From assembly GCF_000328475.2 (NCBI RefSeq), contig NC_026479.1:1550001-1614000 (forward strand): a stretch of DNA of 64,000 nt, written 5' to 3'. Under the pieces are notes generated by a model that saw only the letters and a list, made by a program, of their open reading frames with translations, was not told the DNA's origin and did not search any database. Position numbers and translations under genes: made by a program. Below, piece after piece: positions 40,531 to 50,605 of the stretch; the first letter of the stretch is position 1; each line of letters opens with the position of its first letter. This DNA is from Mycosarcoma maydis. Taxonomy: Eukaryota; Basidiomycota; Ustilaginomycetes; Ustilaginales.

Positions 40531-40634
40531 GGCAAGATGGCCGAGTGGTCTAAGGCGTAGCATTAAGGAAGATATTCTGAGTATTCAGAAAAACCTGCTA
40601 TCTTCGGGCGTGGGTTCGAATCCCACTCTTGTCA
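40531..40634 (+). tRNA. tRNA-Leu (AAG), intron-containing
   Basis: Acceptor GGCAAGA pairs with TCTTGTC (one G-T pair), discriminator A at 40634. The T arm is GTGGG-TTCGAAT-CCCAC. Anticodon stem TAGCA (40558-40562) pairs with TGCTA (40596-40600); the loop gives anticodon AAG at 40565-40567. A 26-nt intron occupies 40569-40594 after position 37. The variable region is only about 9 nt, short for a class II tRNA. Six T at 40643-40648 act as Pol III terminator. Confidence 0.93.
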
Positions 40635-40987
40635 CAAATCTCTTTTTTGTATCTTCGCTATGGTACATTTCCAACTTCGACAATGGTCAGAAAGATTATT
40701 TTTTTCTGCTGAAGTTTGTCGTGAAAGCAAGGAGGAAGGGTCGAGAGGAACCACCAAAAGGCCAGATTGGAAATCGCAAAGTATATGCTCAAAAAAGGTG
40801 AGTTGAGATGCTTTTTCGGAAGTGAAGTACAAATACAAGATGGCTAAAATGCAAAATAGTGCCTAGAAGAGTGAAGTGGATGGTGGACGAATCAAGAGGA
40901 CAGCCGTGCGTATGGTGATGGGTAGACAGTGCGTTCTAAGTTGATGTCAGTGAGGTGGTCGAGTCGAAGAAAGAGAAAAGAACGACG
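40635..40987. other. Intergenic tRNA-Leu / mL41 3' flank
   Basis: About 350 nt; nothing recognised beyond the Pol III terminator. Confidence 0.5.
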
Positions 40988-41452
40988 TTAGCTGCGAGAC
41001 GACTGGGCCAACCTCTTGTCATGCTCATGCTGTTCCAAGATTTTTCGTTTTTGGAGCATGTCGCCGATGACAGACCGGTAATAGGTACCGTCGAAACCGT
41101 TTGCGTCCATCCTTGGATACTCGGGCAGCCCGAACTTGCGCTTCCTCGAGACGCCACCATCGCTGGGTGCACCTGCAAATACGTATGGACGCAATTTGGT
41201 CTCGGCCAAACCAGGTGGGACAACGTAATTGGGCACCCTAGCTTCATCAATCCGATGGGTTTTGAGGTGCCAGTATCGTTCTTTGCCGTTGGTATCGTAC
41301 AGCTGATTGCCTCGTGGATCGGCAGTAGCGATACGTTTGCGACGCATGATGTTGCCGGTACGTGTGCCCTTGTAGAAATCACGGTTGGCCTTCTTCGAGT
41401 TGAGCGGCAATCGGCTCGCTTTTGAGAGGGCGACCTGCGTTGGCTTGAACAT
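40988..41452 (-). CDS. MRPL27: Mitochondrial large-subunit ribosomal protein mL41 (MRPL27)
   Basis: A 154-residue protein of the Mrpl27/mL41 family. The N terminus MFKPTQVALSKASRLPLNSK followed by NRDFYKGTRTGNI is the fungal mL41 pattern (residues FYKG-RTG are the hallmark), and VPNYVVPPGLAETKLRPYVF is the conserved second block. The basic C terminus extends beyond the conserved core. Start ATG at 41452. Divergent from ARB1 across 1 kb. Confidence 0.85.
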   Translation of the reverse strand: MFKPTQVALSKASRLPLNSKKANRDFYKGTRTGNIMRRKRIATADPRGNQLYDTNGKERYWHLKTHRIDEARVPNYVVPPGLAETKLRPYVFAGAPSDGGVSRKRKFGLPEYPRMDANGFDGTYYRSVIGDMLQKRKILEQHEHDKRLAQSSRS

Positions 41453-42452
41453 TTTACTCGGTTGTGTACTGAGGGTGTGCTCAGTGAAGGCAACTTGCGA
41501 GTCAAGGCTGAGTGAGGAATTGAATTGTGCGACGCTGACAGGTTGCGATGGTTGTCAAGAGCATGGTGAGAACAAGGTCACATCCAACACAGCACGAAAA
41601 AGGGCATGTCGATTCGTGATTCGTGATTCGTGATTCGTGATTCGGAATTCAAAACCGGCTCCGACGATTCGTAATTCAGAATAGAAATGTTAGGCCGATC
41701 TCATCTTTCGTCGGTGACTTTGTCACACCCGATGCTGCCGAGGGGTGAATCGTGAATGAATCGTGATTCATCAATCGCATCGGTGAAATCGGACCATATG
41801 CTCTGTGCTAGTCGACGAGGACGAGATGCGTGTGGCTCAGGCGAAGAAAAATCACGAATGAGAAATTTTCAATTTTCAGAGGGACACAAATCGTGAATCG
41901 TGAATTGTGCATCCAAATTTTTTTCGGTGTGGCTCTGGTAACAGAGCAGAGCAACAGCCACGACCAATTCACGATTCAAATCCAGTTGGATTATTGTACG
42001 CTCAAACCACAAAAGCGACCGATTCGTGGTTCGAAAAAAGGGCGCAGCAGCAGACGGCGATTTCAGCAGCCACGCAAAGTGACATTGCCAAACACAGAGA
42101 CAAGATTGGGTAGCAGCCTCCGCCACAGTCGTAAGTCTAGCACGCACTTACCTGGGCGTGATCATCGGCACACACTTGTCGTCTTGCCTCACCACCACCA
42201 CATACTCTCGAAACTGCAGCTGCGACCTTTTCGTCCCGTACTGCTCTTTGATTCCTTTCCCACCCCGGCCCCCTTCCTTTCGTCGACCAGCTCAACGGAC
42301 AAGCTGGCTTGCCGATCAAAGGTCTCTCCCCCGAGGTTTTTTCTCTCTCTTTTGTTTCGAGACGTGAATCGTATCGTTGTACCGCCTTCACGTATTACAT
42401 CCCCCACGAACAACTCGCACTCGTTCCAGTAGGCATTCGCTGATCTGCAAAT
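41453..42452. promoter_or_regulatory. Divergent promoter region mL41 / ARB1
   Basis: A 1-kb space with an ATTCGTG x4 array (41612-41639) and many single or inverted copies (41750-41770, 41885-41905, 41965-41975). Two genes of translation (mitoribosome, ribosome assembly) share it. The frame 41830..42432 plus is not recognised and is crossed by heptamers. Confidence 0.5.
41612..41639. repeat. Heptamer array ATTCGTG x4
   Basis: Four perfect tandem copies ending in an imperfect ATTCGGA, upstream of the mL41 gene. Confidence 0.92.
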
Positions 42453-44435
42453 ATGCCTCCCGTCTCTGCTTCCAAGGCCAAGCGTCAGGCGTAAGTACCA
42501 GACCTGTTTTGCATTGGCGTCCACCTCGGTTGTGGTTGTTGACCCCGTGCACATCTTTTTCTTTCGCTTACTCGCTCAAACAGTGAAAAGGCTGCCAAGG
42601 CCGCCGCCAAGGGCGAAAAGTCGTCCAAGTCGTCGTCCAAGTCTGGCACCACCAACGGCACCTCAGAGACGCCGATGACCAATCTCTCAACCAACACGTC
42701 GGTCGAGGAGCTCAACATGAAGAAGCTCGCCATCGCCACCGAGCGAAACGCTTCCGGTGTGATCACCTCGGACAAGCAGAGCCGTGACATTCACATTGAC
42801 AACTTCACCATGTCGTTCCACGGTCGTCTGCTCATTGACACTGCTACCATCAACCTCAACTATGGCCAGCGTTACGGCCTGCTCGGTGACAACGGTTCGG
42901 GCAAGACTACCTTCCTGGCGGCTCTCGCTGCTCGTGATGTCGAGATCCCAGAGCACATTGACATTCACATTGTCTCTGGTGAGGCTGAGCCTTCGGATGT
43001 GAACGCGGTCGACTACATTGTGCAATCGGCCAAGGACAAGGTGGCCAAGCTCGAAAAGGAGATCGAGGACCTCTCGGTCGCTGACGAGATCGACGAGGTC
43101 ACACTCGAAATGAAGTACGAGGAACTCGAGGAGCTTGACCCCTCCACTTTTGAGACCAAGGCTGGTATGATCCTGCACGGTCTCGGATTCTCGCCCGAGA
43201 TGATGAAGAAGCCCACCAAGGACATGTCTGGTGGTTGGAGGATGCGTGTGACGCTTGCCAAGGCGCTCTTTATCAAGCCACACCTGTTGCTGCTCGACGA
43301 GCCGACGAACCACTTGGACTTGGAAGCCGTTGTCTGGCTGGAAGCGTATCTGTCCACGTATAACCACATTCTCGTGCTCACCTCGCACTCGGCCGATTTC
43401 ATGGACTCGGTATGCACCAACATCCTTGACCTGACGCCGCAGAAAAAATTCTTGACGTACGGTGGTAACTACTCGACCTACGTGCGAACCAAGGAGGAGA
43501 ACGAGACGAACCAGATGAAGGCATATGCCAAGCAGCAGGAGGAGATTGCGCACATCAAAAAGTTCATCGCTTCGGCCGGTACGTATGCCAACTTGGTCAA
43601 GCAGGCCAAGTCAAAGCAGAAGATCATCGACAAGATGGAGGCAGCAGGTCTGATTGAGCCCGTATGGATGCCCAAGCCGCTGCGCTTCAACTTTGAAGAT
43701 GTTCGCAAGATGCCTCCTCCGATCATTGCGTTTAGCGATGTCGCGTTTTCGTACAGCGGCAAGAAGGAGGACTACCTGTACCAGGACCTCAGCTTTGGTA
43801 TTGACATGGACTCGAGAGTGGCGATTGTCGGACAGAACGGTACGGGCAAGTCGACGCTGTTGAACCTGATCACCGGTGCGCTGAACCCGGTGGAAGGTAC
43901 GGTGCAGAGGCATGCAGGATTGAAGCTGGGCAAGTACTCGCAGCACTCGGCTGACCAGTTGCCGTACGACAAGTCGCCGCTCGAGTACATGGAGTCCAAG
44001 TACAAGGACAAGTTCCCGGACAAGGAGCTCCAGTTCTGGCGAGGACAGTTGGGCCGATTCGGTCTTTCGGGAGCGCATCAGACTTCGCCTATCCGAACAC
44101 TCTCGGATGGTCTGCGTAACCGTGTAGTGTTTTCGCAACTTGCCATGGAGCAGCCGCACATTTTGCTGCTGGATGAGCCGACCAACCATTTGGACATGGG
44201 CTCCATCGATGCGCTCGCTCAGGCGATCAAGGAATTCGAAGGCGGTGTCGTGATTGTCTCGCACGACTTTAGGCTGATCAGTCAGGTCGCTGAGGACCTG
44301 TGGGAGGTCAAGGACAGGAAGATTGTCAACCTCTCCAAGATGGACGTCTCGATCCAGGACTACAAGAAGAAGCTGGCCAAGAACTCGGCAGAGGCCATCG
44401 AGAGGGCTAAGCTCTTTGCTAAGGGTAAGGCGTGA
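42453..44435 (+). CDS. ARB1: ABC-F ATPase ARB1, ribosome biogenesis (two exons)
   Basis: A 629-residue soluble ABC-F protein (yeast Arb1, human ABCF2) that assists 40S/60S biogenesis. Exons 42453..42490 and 42584..44435, joined across a 93-nt intron with GTAAGT donor and AACAG acceptor; splicing restores a start MPPVSASKAKRQAEKAAKAA, the lysine/alanine-rich N terminus typical of Arb1. ABC1: Walker A GDNGSGKT, signature MSGGWRMRV, Walker B LLLLDEPTNHLD. The inter-domain arm contains AKQQEEIAHIKKFIASAG. ABC2: GQNGTGKST, signature LSDGLRNRVVF (the ABCF2 variant of LSGGQ) and ILLLDEPTNHLD. No transmembrane segments. Confidence 0.95.
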
Positions 44436-44829
44436 GCCGAATAGTTGTTCGCACATCACTTGCCTCTGTTGCGCTACTGGATCCTGTGCTACTAGCCTTG
44501 CTTTGATTCCGTCTGTCTCTCAAATCTATCACGTATTTTGTGTGTTTTTCTTTCGGCGTTGCACTTTGGTGATGCGCCTGCCAAAGATGGATGCATTGCT
44601 GTTGCGCCATCGAAGGATATGTGTGGCGAATGACTGCGATCGTATAGCGGGTGCGCATGCGAGTCGATTCTATGTGAGACTCAATGAGGGAGGAGCGCTT
44701 CGTGCTTGTTGCCAGATGCATGGGCATGTTCAGTGCGAGAGTGGTACATTTTTACGAGTCGTCGGGCACGAGTGTAGGGGCAGTCAAGTGGGAATTGGGA
44801 TACGCATACATGTGTCACTAGAGGAGGGG
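44436..44829. other. Convergent spacer ARB1 / MOB2
   Basis: About 390 nt of 3' flanks; nothing recognised. Confidence 0.5.
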
Positions 44830-45666
44830 TTATCTCTGACCGATGCATTCAGGGCCGAGGATGCCCATGTCGACCCACTTTTCGATCAAGTCGCATACGC
44901 CCGGATATGGGGCAGTAGCAGGAGCACTGGCAGAGACACCAGTCTGTCCGGCAGCTGCTGCGGACCACCTGAAGTCCCTATAATCAAACAGCCGATTCTC
45001 GCTGCCGAATGCGATGAAATGTGCAAACAAACTGTTGAAATGCCCCTCGCAGCACAAATGAACCAGATAGCTGAACTGAGCATGGTAGATGTGCGCAAAT
45101 ACGCGCAGAAGCTGTTTGTAAATGTGCTTGCACGTCGTCAGAAATGTCGGTGGAAAATCTCGACTTGCTTTGGTAGGAAACGTAGCTTCGTCAGACAGCA
45201 ACCCGCCCACCCAGGTCATCACGTAGTCAATGTACTGCGGTGCGGGCAATTTCACCTGTTTGCGATTCTGATCAATCCACGTGTAATCCAGACCTGGACC
45301 GGCCGACATGGTAGGATTGGCAGCGACAGTGCAAAACTCGGTGAGTACGCCGTAGAACTGATTGAGGTTGTTGAAAAAATCAAACAGGTTGACGCCGATC
45401 CATTCTTTGGGATCGACGTATTTGGGGACCGACGAGATCGTTTTCAGCGATCCTTTGACTAGCGATGCGCCAACGAATGGTTGGCACAGATAGAGAGGGT
45501 TGCCATTTGAGCCCAAACCGAGCGACGAGGACGAAGGAGAGGTGGGCGAGCGTGGATAGTTGGAGAGAGACGAGGGATCGAACGTGGGCATGTTGGGATG
45601 CGTAGGTGACTTTTTGGGGCGTGAATTGCGGCCCATGGAGCGACCGATGGAGTTGAAGAACGACAT
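44830..45666 (-). CDS. MOB2: MOB2-type kinase activator (Mob1/phocein family)
   Basis: A 278-residue Mob protein. Its core fits Mob2, the partner of the NDR kinase Cbk1/Orb6 in polarised growth and cell separation, rather than Mob1: PLYLCQPFVGASLVKGSLKT, VPKYVDPKEWIGVNLFDFF, NLNQFYGVLTEFCT, GLDYTWIDQNRKQVKLPAPQ and the late HIYHAQFSYLVHLCCEGHFN with FAHFIAFG. The zinc-binding Cys/His residues of the fold are in these blocks. In smut fungi this pathway controls the dimorphic switch and cell shape (known for the pathway, not shown here). The N terminus (MSFFNSIGRSMGRNSRPKK) and Ser/Pro-rich linker are variable. Start ATG at 45666. Confidence 0.88.
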   Translation of the reverse strand: MSFFNSIGRSMGRNSRPKKSPTHPNMPTFDPSSLSNYPRSPTSPSSSSLGLGSNGNPLYLCQPFVGASLVKGSLKTISSVPKYVDPKEWIGVNLFDFFNNLNQFYGVLTEFCTVAANPTMSAGPGLDYTWIDQNRKQVKLPAPQYIDYVMTWVGGLLSDEATFPTKASRDFPPTFLTTCKHIYKQLLRVFAHIYHAQFSYLVHLCCEGHFNSLFAHFIAFGSENRLFDYRDFRWSAAAAGQTGVSASAPATAPYPGVCDLIEKWVDMGILGPECIGQR

Positions 45667-46734
45667 GATGGCCGATCAACGATTGACAGAGTGAGAACGA
45701 GTTGTCTACAAACTGATCGAGGTCGAGGTCACAGCGTGTCGATACCTTTGGCGCTTCCAAGGAGAAGCGAGGCGAGAAGTTCAAAGGCGTAGCTTGAGCA
45801 GTCGTGAGTTGACAAGATGTGGCAGGTGTCGCTGGGTGGTTGCGTGTGCGGAGAGGTGCCCGTAGATTCAACTTGCGCGCGAACGATGTGTGAACTATTG
45901 AGAAGAAGCTAGCTAATGCAGTGTTGGATGTTCTTGATGATTGCGAGTCGACGACAAGGAAAGCGGAGATAGGAGCCGAGGCTCTTGGTCGTCATGGACG
46001 AGCGAGCGAGCGGTAAAGGCGTCCGTGAGAATAGGTACGAGTGTCTGTCGAGAGTGTGAGTGTTGGTTCCATTTCAGTGGGCGCGCGTGTAGGTGGGTGT
46101 GTTGCGCTGTGCTGTGCTGTGCTGCGTTGCGTTGCGTTGCGTTGCGTTGCGTTGCGTTGTGGTGCGCTGGCTGTGTGCAGTACAGTGAAATAACGGTGTG
46201 GTTGTGGGTGTACTTGATCGGGCACAATGGTGACTATTTGAGCCCGATGTGATTCATCCAACTTAATGAACCGAATTTGGACGCGTAAGAAGCGCTTAGA
46301 ATTCTGATTGTATTCGTGATTCACGATTGATAGTATACAGTAGCTCTTGATACTAAGTTATTCGTGAATAATTGCGTGGTTGTGTAGAGGCATCGGTGCT
46401 AACTTTAAATAGGTTATTATTATAAAATCGTGAATCACGAATGTCGCTCAAAGATCCGAGTATGCAACTCGCTTCTCTCCACATGGCAAAAGCCACGACA
46501 GTCACGAGTGCGAGCCGCGCAATCAGCAATCGCGAATCTGGATTCTCAAATCTTGAATGCCAACAACACTCACAGACTCGTGACTCAAACACTTGGAACG
46601 TAAGCCTTGTCGCTCGACTCAGCCGCTTCGATCTTCTCTGCCATTCACGATTTCTACATAAACGGCGCACCCAAATCCACGTCTGCAATCTTGGCCGTGT
46701 CTTTCTATGCTATCCAGCCTTTTCTCGGCACACC
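45667..46734. promoter_or_regulatory. Divergent promoter region MOB2 / DDI1
   Basis: About 1.07 kb with a pentamer tandem (46101-46160) and inverted heptamers (46315-46328, 46428-46442). The DDI1 frame is open upstream of its ATG from 46441 but that part begins in heptamer sequence and is not DDI1-like. Confidence 0.5.
46101..46160. repeat. Pentamer tandem (GTTGC)6 preceded by (TGTGC)-like units
   Basis: Six perfect GTTGC units (46126-46155) preceded by three or four related TGTGC units. Intergenic. Confidence 0.85.
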
Positions 46735-48237
46735 ATGATCACCGTCATCACCGAAGACGATCGTACCTTTGCCATCGATGTGGACGCTAGCATCGAGATA
46801 GAAAACCTCAGGGCGCTCTTGGAGGTCGACTCAAACATTCCAGCAGATCAACAGCAGCTCTTACACGGTGGCAGGCCGCTCGACGATGCAAAGGCTACAC
46901 TTGCTAGCTGTGGAGTACAAAACGATGATTTGCTCCTCCTCCGAGATCGCCGCGCGTCTTTGTCTACCTCTGCCCATGCCGGATCCTCCTCCACCTCGCC
47001 CGGTGTCACAGCTGCGTCTGCGTCTGCGTCTGCGTCTGCATCTGCGTCTGCATCTGCATCTGCATCTGCGCCTGCACTGGCTTCGGAAGAACAAGCAGCT
47101 GAACAACTGCGCCAGCAGATTCTCTCGGATTCAGCAGCGCTCTCGATGCTTCGCACCAACAATCCGCAACTAGCCGACGCTGCCGTCAATTCAGCTAGTC
47201 GTTTCCTGGAGCTGCTTCGTGCACAGCGCGATGCCATGAAACACTCTGGTACAGCCGAAGCAGGTCTCGACGATATTGTTGACGAGTTCGACATCGAAGC
47301 TCAAAGGCGGATTGAGGAAAACATTCGTCAACAGCGCGTCATGGAGAATCTGGAACACGCTATGGAATACTCGCCCGAATCGTTTGGTCGCGTCACGATG
47401 CTTTACGTGGACTGCAAAGTGAATGGCACTCACGTCAAGGCGTTTGTGGATTCGGGCGCTCAGGCGACCATCATGTCGCCCGAATGTGCAGAAAAGTGCG
47501 GAATCATGCGGCTGCTCGATACGCGCTTCGCGGGCATTGCGCGCGGCGTGGGCACAGCCAAAATCCTCGGCCGGGTGCATTCGGCACAGCTGCAGCTCGG
47601 CACACGCCTCTTTCTGCCATGTAGCTTGACCATCATGGAGAACAAGGGCGTAGACATGCTGTTTGGCTTGGACATGCTCAAGAGGTACCAGGCGACAATC
47701 GATCTGAGCAACAACGCGCTCGTCATCAATGGCGAGCACATCCGATTCTTGGACGAACACGAGTTGCCCACCAAGGCCAACCAAGAGTACGAGCCGGACC
47801 AACACGGAAACCTCGTACCGGTCAATCCACACCCAGCGCCGTCAGCGTCCACTTCGACATTGGGTGCAGCGAGCGCCAATGCGAATGCTGCTGCCGCTGC
47901 CGCTGCAGCGTCAGCGTCCAAGGTTCCGGCGGCTGGACAGTCGATTGGTGCCAGCACAGGTACAAGCACACAAGCTGACGCACAGCATTTCGACTCGCAT
48001 GGCTGGAGCTTCTCGCATCCGCACTCTCAGTCTGTGCAGCCTACCAGCTCCTCGACCAGTCGTTCAGAAGCAGCGCCCAGCGTAACAAGGCCGAGTGCAG
48101 CTTCAGCGTCCAAGTGGCCAGCCGAGTCGATCAGAGCCTTGACCGACTTGGGAGCTACATCGCGCCACGCTGCGTCGCTGTTAGATGCTGCACAGGGAAA
48201 CATAGAGGTAGCTGCCAGTTTGCTCTTTCAGCAGTAA
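46735..48237 (+). CDS. DDI1: DDI1, ubiquitin-shuttle retroviral-type aspartyl protease
   Basis: A 500-residue DNA-damage-inducible protein 1. Domain order: ubiquitin-like domain (1-75, MITVITEDDRTFAIDVDAS), an Ala-Ser dipeptide linker (94-110, encoded by a GCGTCT/GCATCT tandem at 47012-47068), the helical domain (about 118-205) and the retropepsin-like domain with active-site DSGA at 237-240 (VKAFVDSGAQATIMS). The family stretch GIARGVGTAKILGRVHSAQ follows. A low-complexity A/S/N linker leads to a C-terminal UBA (about 465-500, IRALTDLGATSRHAASLLDA). Shuttles ubiquitinated proteins to the proteasome and cleaves heavily ubiquitinated substrates. Start ATG at 46735; upstream codons are excluded because the UBL begins at this Met. 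Confidence 0.93.
   Translation: MITVITEDDRTFAIDVDASIEIENLRALLEVDSNIPADQQQLLHGGRPLDDAKATLASCGVQNDDLLLLRDRRASLSTSAHAGSSSTSPGVTAASASASASASASASASASAPALASEEQAAEQLRQQILSDSAALSMLRTNNPQLADAAVNSASRFLELLRAQRDAMKHSGTAEAGLDDIVDEFDIEAQRRIEENIRQQRVMENLEHAMEYSPESFGRVTMLYVDCKVNGTHVKAFVDSGAQATIMSPECAEKCGIMRLLDTRFAGIARGVGTAKILGRVHSAQLQLGTRLFLPCSLTIMENKGVDMLFGLDMLKRYQATIDLSNNALVINGEHIRFLDEHELPTKANQEYEPDQHGNLVPVNPHPAPSASTSTLGAASANANAAAAAAAASASKVPAAGQSIGASTGTSTQADAQHFDSHGWSFSHPHSQSVQPTSSSTSRSEAAPSVTRPSAASASKWPAESIRALTDLGATSRHAASLLDAAQGNIEVAASLLFQQ
47012..47068. repeat. GCGTCT/GCATCT hexamer tandem in DDI1
   Basis: About nine tandem hexamers encoding (Ala-Ser)n between the UBL and the helical domain of DDI1. Confidence 0.9.
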
Positions 48238-48349
48238 TTCTAGTAGGCGCGCTTACATCGAGAATGTACATTCTGCCAAAGTGTAGTGGTGGAGGTGTGG
48301 AAATGCAGCGTGCAGAGGTAGAGTACAAGTTGAGAAGCATGTGCGCGGC
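48238..48349. other. Convergent spacer DDI1 / TIM50
   Basis: Only 112 nt separate the two stop codons, so the 3' UTRs probably overlap. Confidence 0.6.
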
Positions 48350-49831
48350 TTACTGAGCTGGGGTCTCCGGCTGCTGAGGCTTAAGGCCGCCGGTGAAGAA
48401 GCCCCAGGTGTTGATCTTCATTTCGCGGATCTGGCGATCCTGTTCGTCCTTGGCCTGTTTTCTGATGGCGTCGCCATTTTCGTTCCAGTATTTTTGCTCT
48501 TCGAGGTACGCCTGTAGATAGCGTTCGCGTTCTAGGTCGTACAGGGTTTTGTCTGCAGGGAGGCCAGCGGACGCGCTTCGGGAGACACGACCAAAGACAC
48601 TGCCGAATTTGCCCATACGCTCAAGTCTGGCCTTGTTGTCGGCGAGTTCGCGCTCGCGAATCGCAGCGGTACGACGCGCATGTTCGGTAGGAATGTGCGT
48701 ACCCGTGTATGCCTTGATCGTGTTGCGTACATCGTCGATGTTGTAAATGCCGATGGCTTCGAAGAACGGAATCAAGCCAATCAGCTCGCGATCCTCGCGT
48801 TCGCCCTTCCACGGCTTGACGAGAATTCCATTTTCTGGATGCAGGTGGAACGAATCCGGGTTGGTATCTACGACAACCACCTTGGACAGATCGCGGTTGA
48901 GGTGGTTGAGATCCTTGACGAGTTTGCCATCCACAGTGCGACACGACTCGCGGAAGAGTGTATAGGTGATAAACCTGCGATCCGGATCGAGCTTTTCAAT
49001 AATCGGACCAGCAGTGAAGAAGGGCTGCGTGGTGAAAAGCACGATTTCGTAAAATTGAGAGAGGTAGCCCAGGAAGTGATCCAATCCAGGACGCTTGGCT
49101 GTACGCCAACCGTGCTCCCTCGACCATTCCGAGTGCACCAACAAATCGTCGATATCAATCACCATCGTAAACGGTCGAGAGTAAGGAAACGGCAAAGGGT
49201 CCGGCAGCAGCTGCTCGAACAGAGGCTTGTTGTAGTCGTCGTACATTGCATTCAGACGCAGTTTGATACGACCGACAAACGTTTGCGCATCCGCCGAGTC
49301 GGCAAATCGCTCCGCTTCGGCCGAACTCTCCCATGGCCGACCGAGCTTGTAAGCCGACAGACCGGCACCGATGAGCACAAAGCCGGTGAGGATCCGGACG
49401 GTGTTCTGACGACGTCGCTCGATCGACGACATGCTGCGTGCACCCGTCTTGGCTTTGGCGCGCGTGCTGCCCTTGCCCGCATCGGAGCGCGAAGCGGCTT
49501 CCTCTGCTTCGATCAGTTGCGACGCGAGCGGTGTGGCAGAAGTGTCAATGTCGAAGAGCGACGAGCCTTTTCGTGCAAGTTCAGGCTCGGCTGGCGGTTG
49601 TGGTTGCGGTTGCGATTGCGCATCGTCGGTCGACTCGGCTTTGGCTGGTTTGGACGATGCTGGTGACCCCGACGGCGAGGGCGGCGGCGGCTTGGAAGAG
49701 GATGATGGTGTAGCAAGGAATCGCACGGATAGAGGTGTAGCGATGACGCTGGGCATGATCTGAGCACGAGAAGCGACTGAAGTGCGTGCGACGGCGCGCA
49801 GCGCTTGGCTCGTGGCCAGGTTAAACACCAT
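48350..49831 (-). CDS. TIM50: Mitochondrial import translocase subunit TIM50
   Basis: A 493-residue inner-membrane receptor of the TIM23 presequence translocase. N-terminal presequence ([20 protein letters not shown]), a Pro/Ser/Gln-rich matrix linker, one transmembrane segment (about 144-163, [18 protein letters not shown]) and the FCP1-like domain in the intermembrane space (from 218). The phosphatase motif is degenerate (DIDDLL at 226-231 in place of DxDxT), as usual in Tim50, which is catalytically inactive. Other Tim50 blocks: [37 protein letters not shown] and [19 protein letters not shown]. Start ATG at 49831 at the presequence; the frame extends upstream without an ATG that makes sense. 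Confidence 0.93.
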
Positions 49832-50605
49832 GTTATGCAGCGTTGTGGGCGCGTGAGCTCGGTGGATGAGTGTTTTGAAATAGAAGAGCTCTTCTCGCCT
49901 CCAAGGGATGCCAGTAAATGTGGGACTGGTTGTGCGAGACGATGATGAGCGTGAAGAAAGGCAAAGTGGAGAGCAGAGAATCACGAATCACACACGACTG
50001 AATCACGAATATGGGAAGGAAATCGAGGACGAATCTGTCAATCACGAACCTGCGAATCTGTGAATCGTGAATCACAATGTTGCAAAACTGCGCTGCGGCG
50101 CTGTGGACTGGTGAGTGCCATCACCTCATATCCATCCATCACTCATTCAAGATTCACGATTTGTGATTCACAATTCGTGATTCTCGCAGAGAGACGTGAG
50201 AGAATCAGGAAGAAAGACTCACTGACTCAAAGAAAAGAAAACATAAAAAAAGAAAGAAAGAAAGAAAGAACGAAAAACAAAAGTCACCGTCCACAATTCA
50301 CCATATTCGTTTATTTTAATGATCGTGAGTATATATATATTTATAAACATAATTATATGTGAATAAATTCTTCTCCCGATCCAAATCGTGATTCTTGATT
50401 TTCGTGGTGGTATTTTCGTGATTCACCCGCCCGCCTTTTCTGTGCGTTGAAATGGAAGGAGAATTTGACGCGGTTGGACCCTTTTTGCTTTGACTTGCTC
50501 CTCATCGTCCAACCGAGCGTCACCATCTCTGCTCGCCTCGCACGTCGTTGCGCGTTCTTCTTCTCGGGACTGTATCGATCAGCATCCACTCAAATCAAGC
50601 TGCAA
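49832..50605. promoter_or_regulatory. Divergent promoter region TIM50 / EFM7-like
   Basis: About 770 nt containing inverted heptamers (49978-50010, 50055-50075, 50150-50185), an A/G tract of AAAG units (50246-50275) and an AT-rich stretch with (AT)n (50330-50360). Confidence 0.5.
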
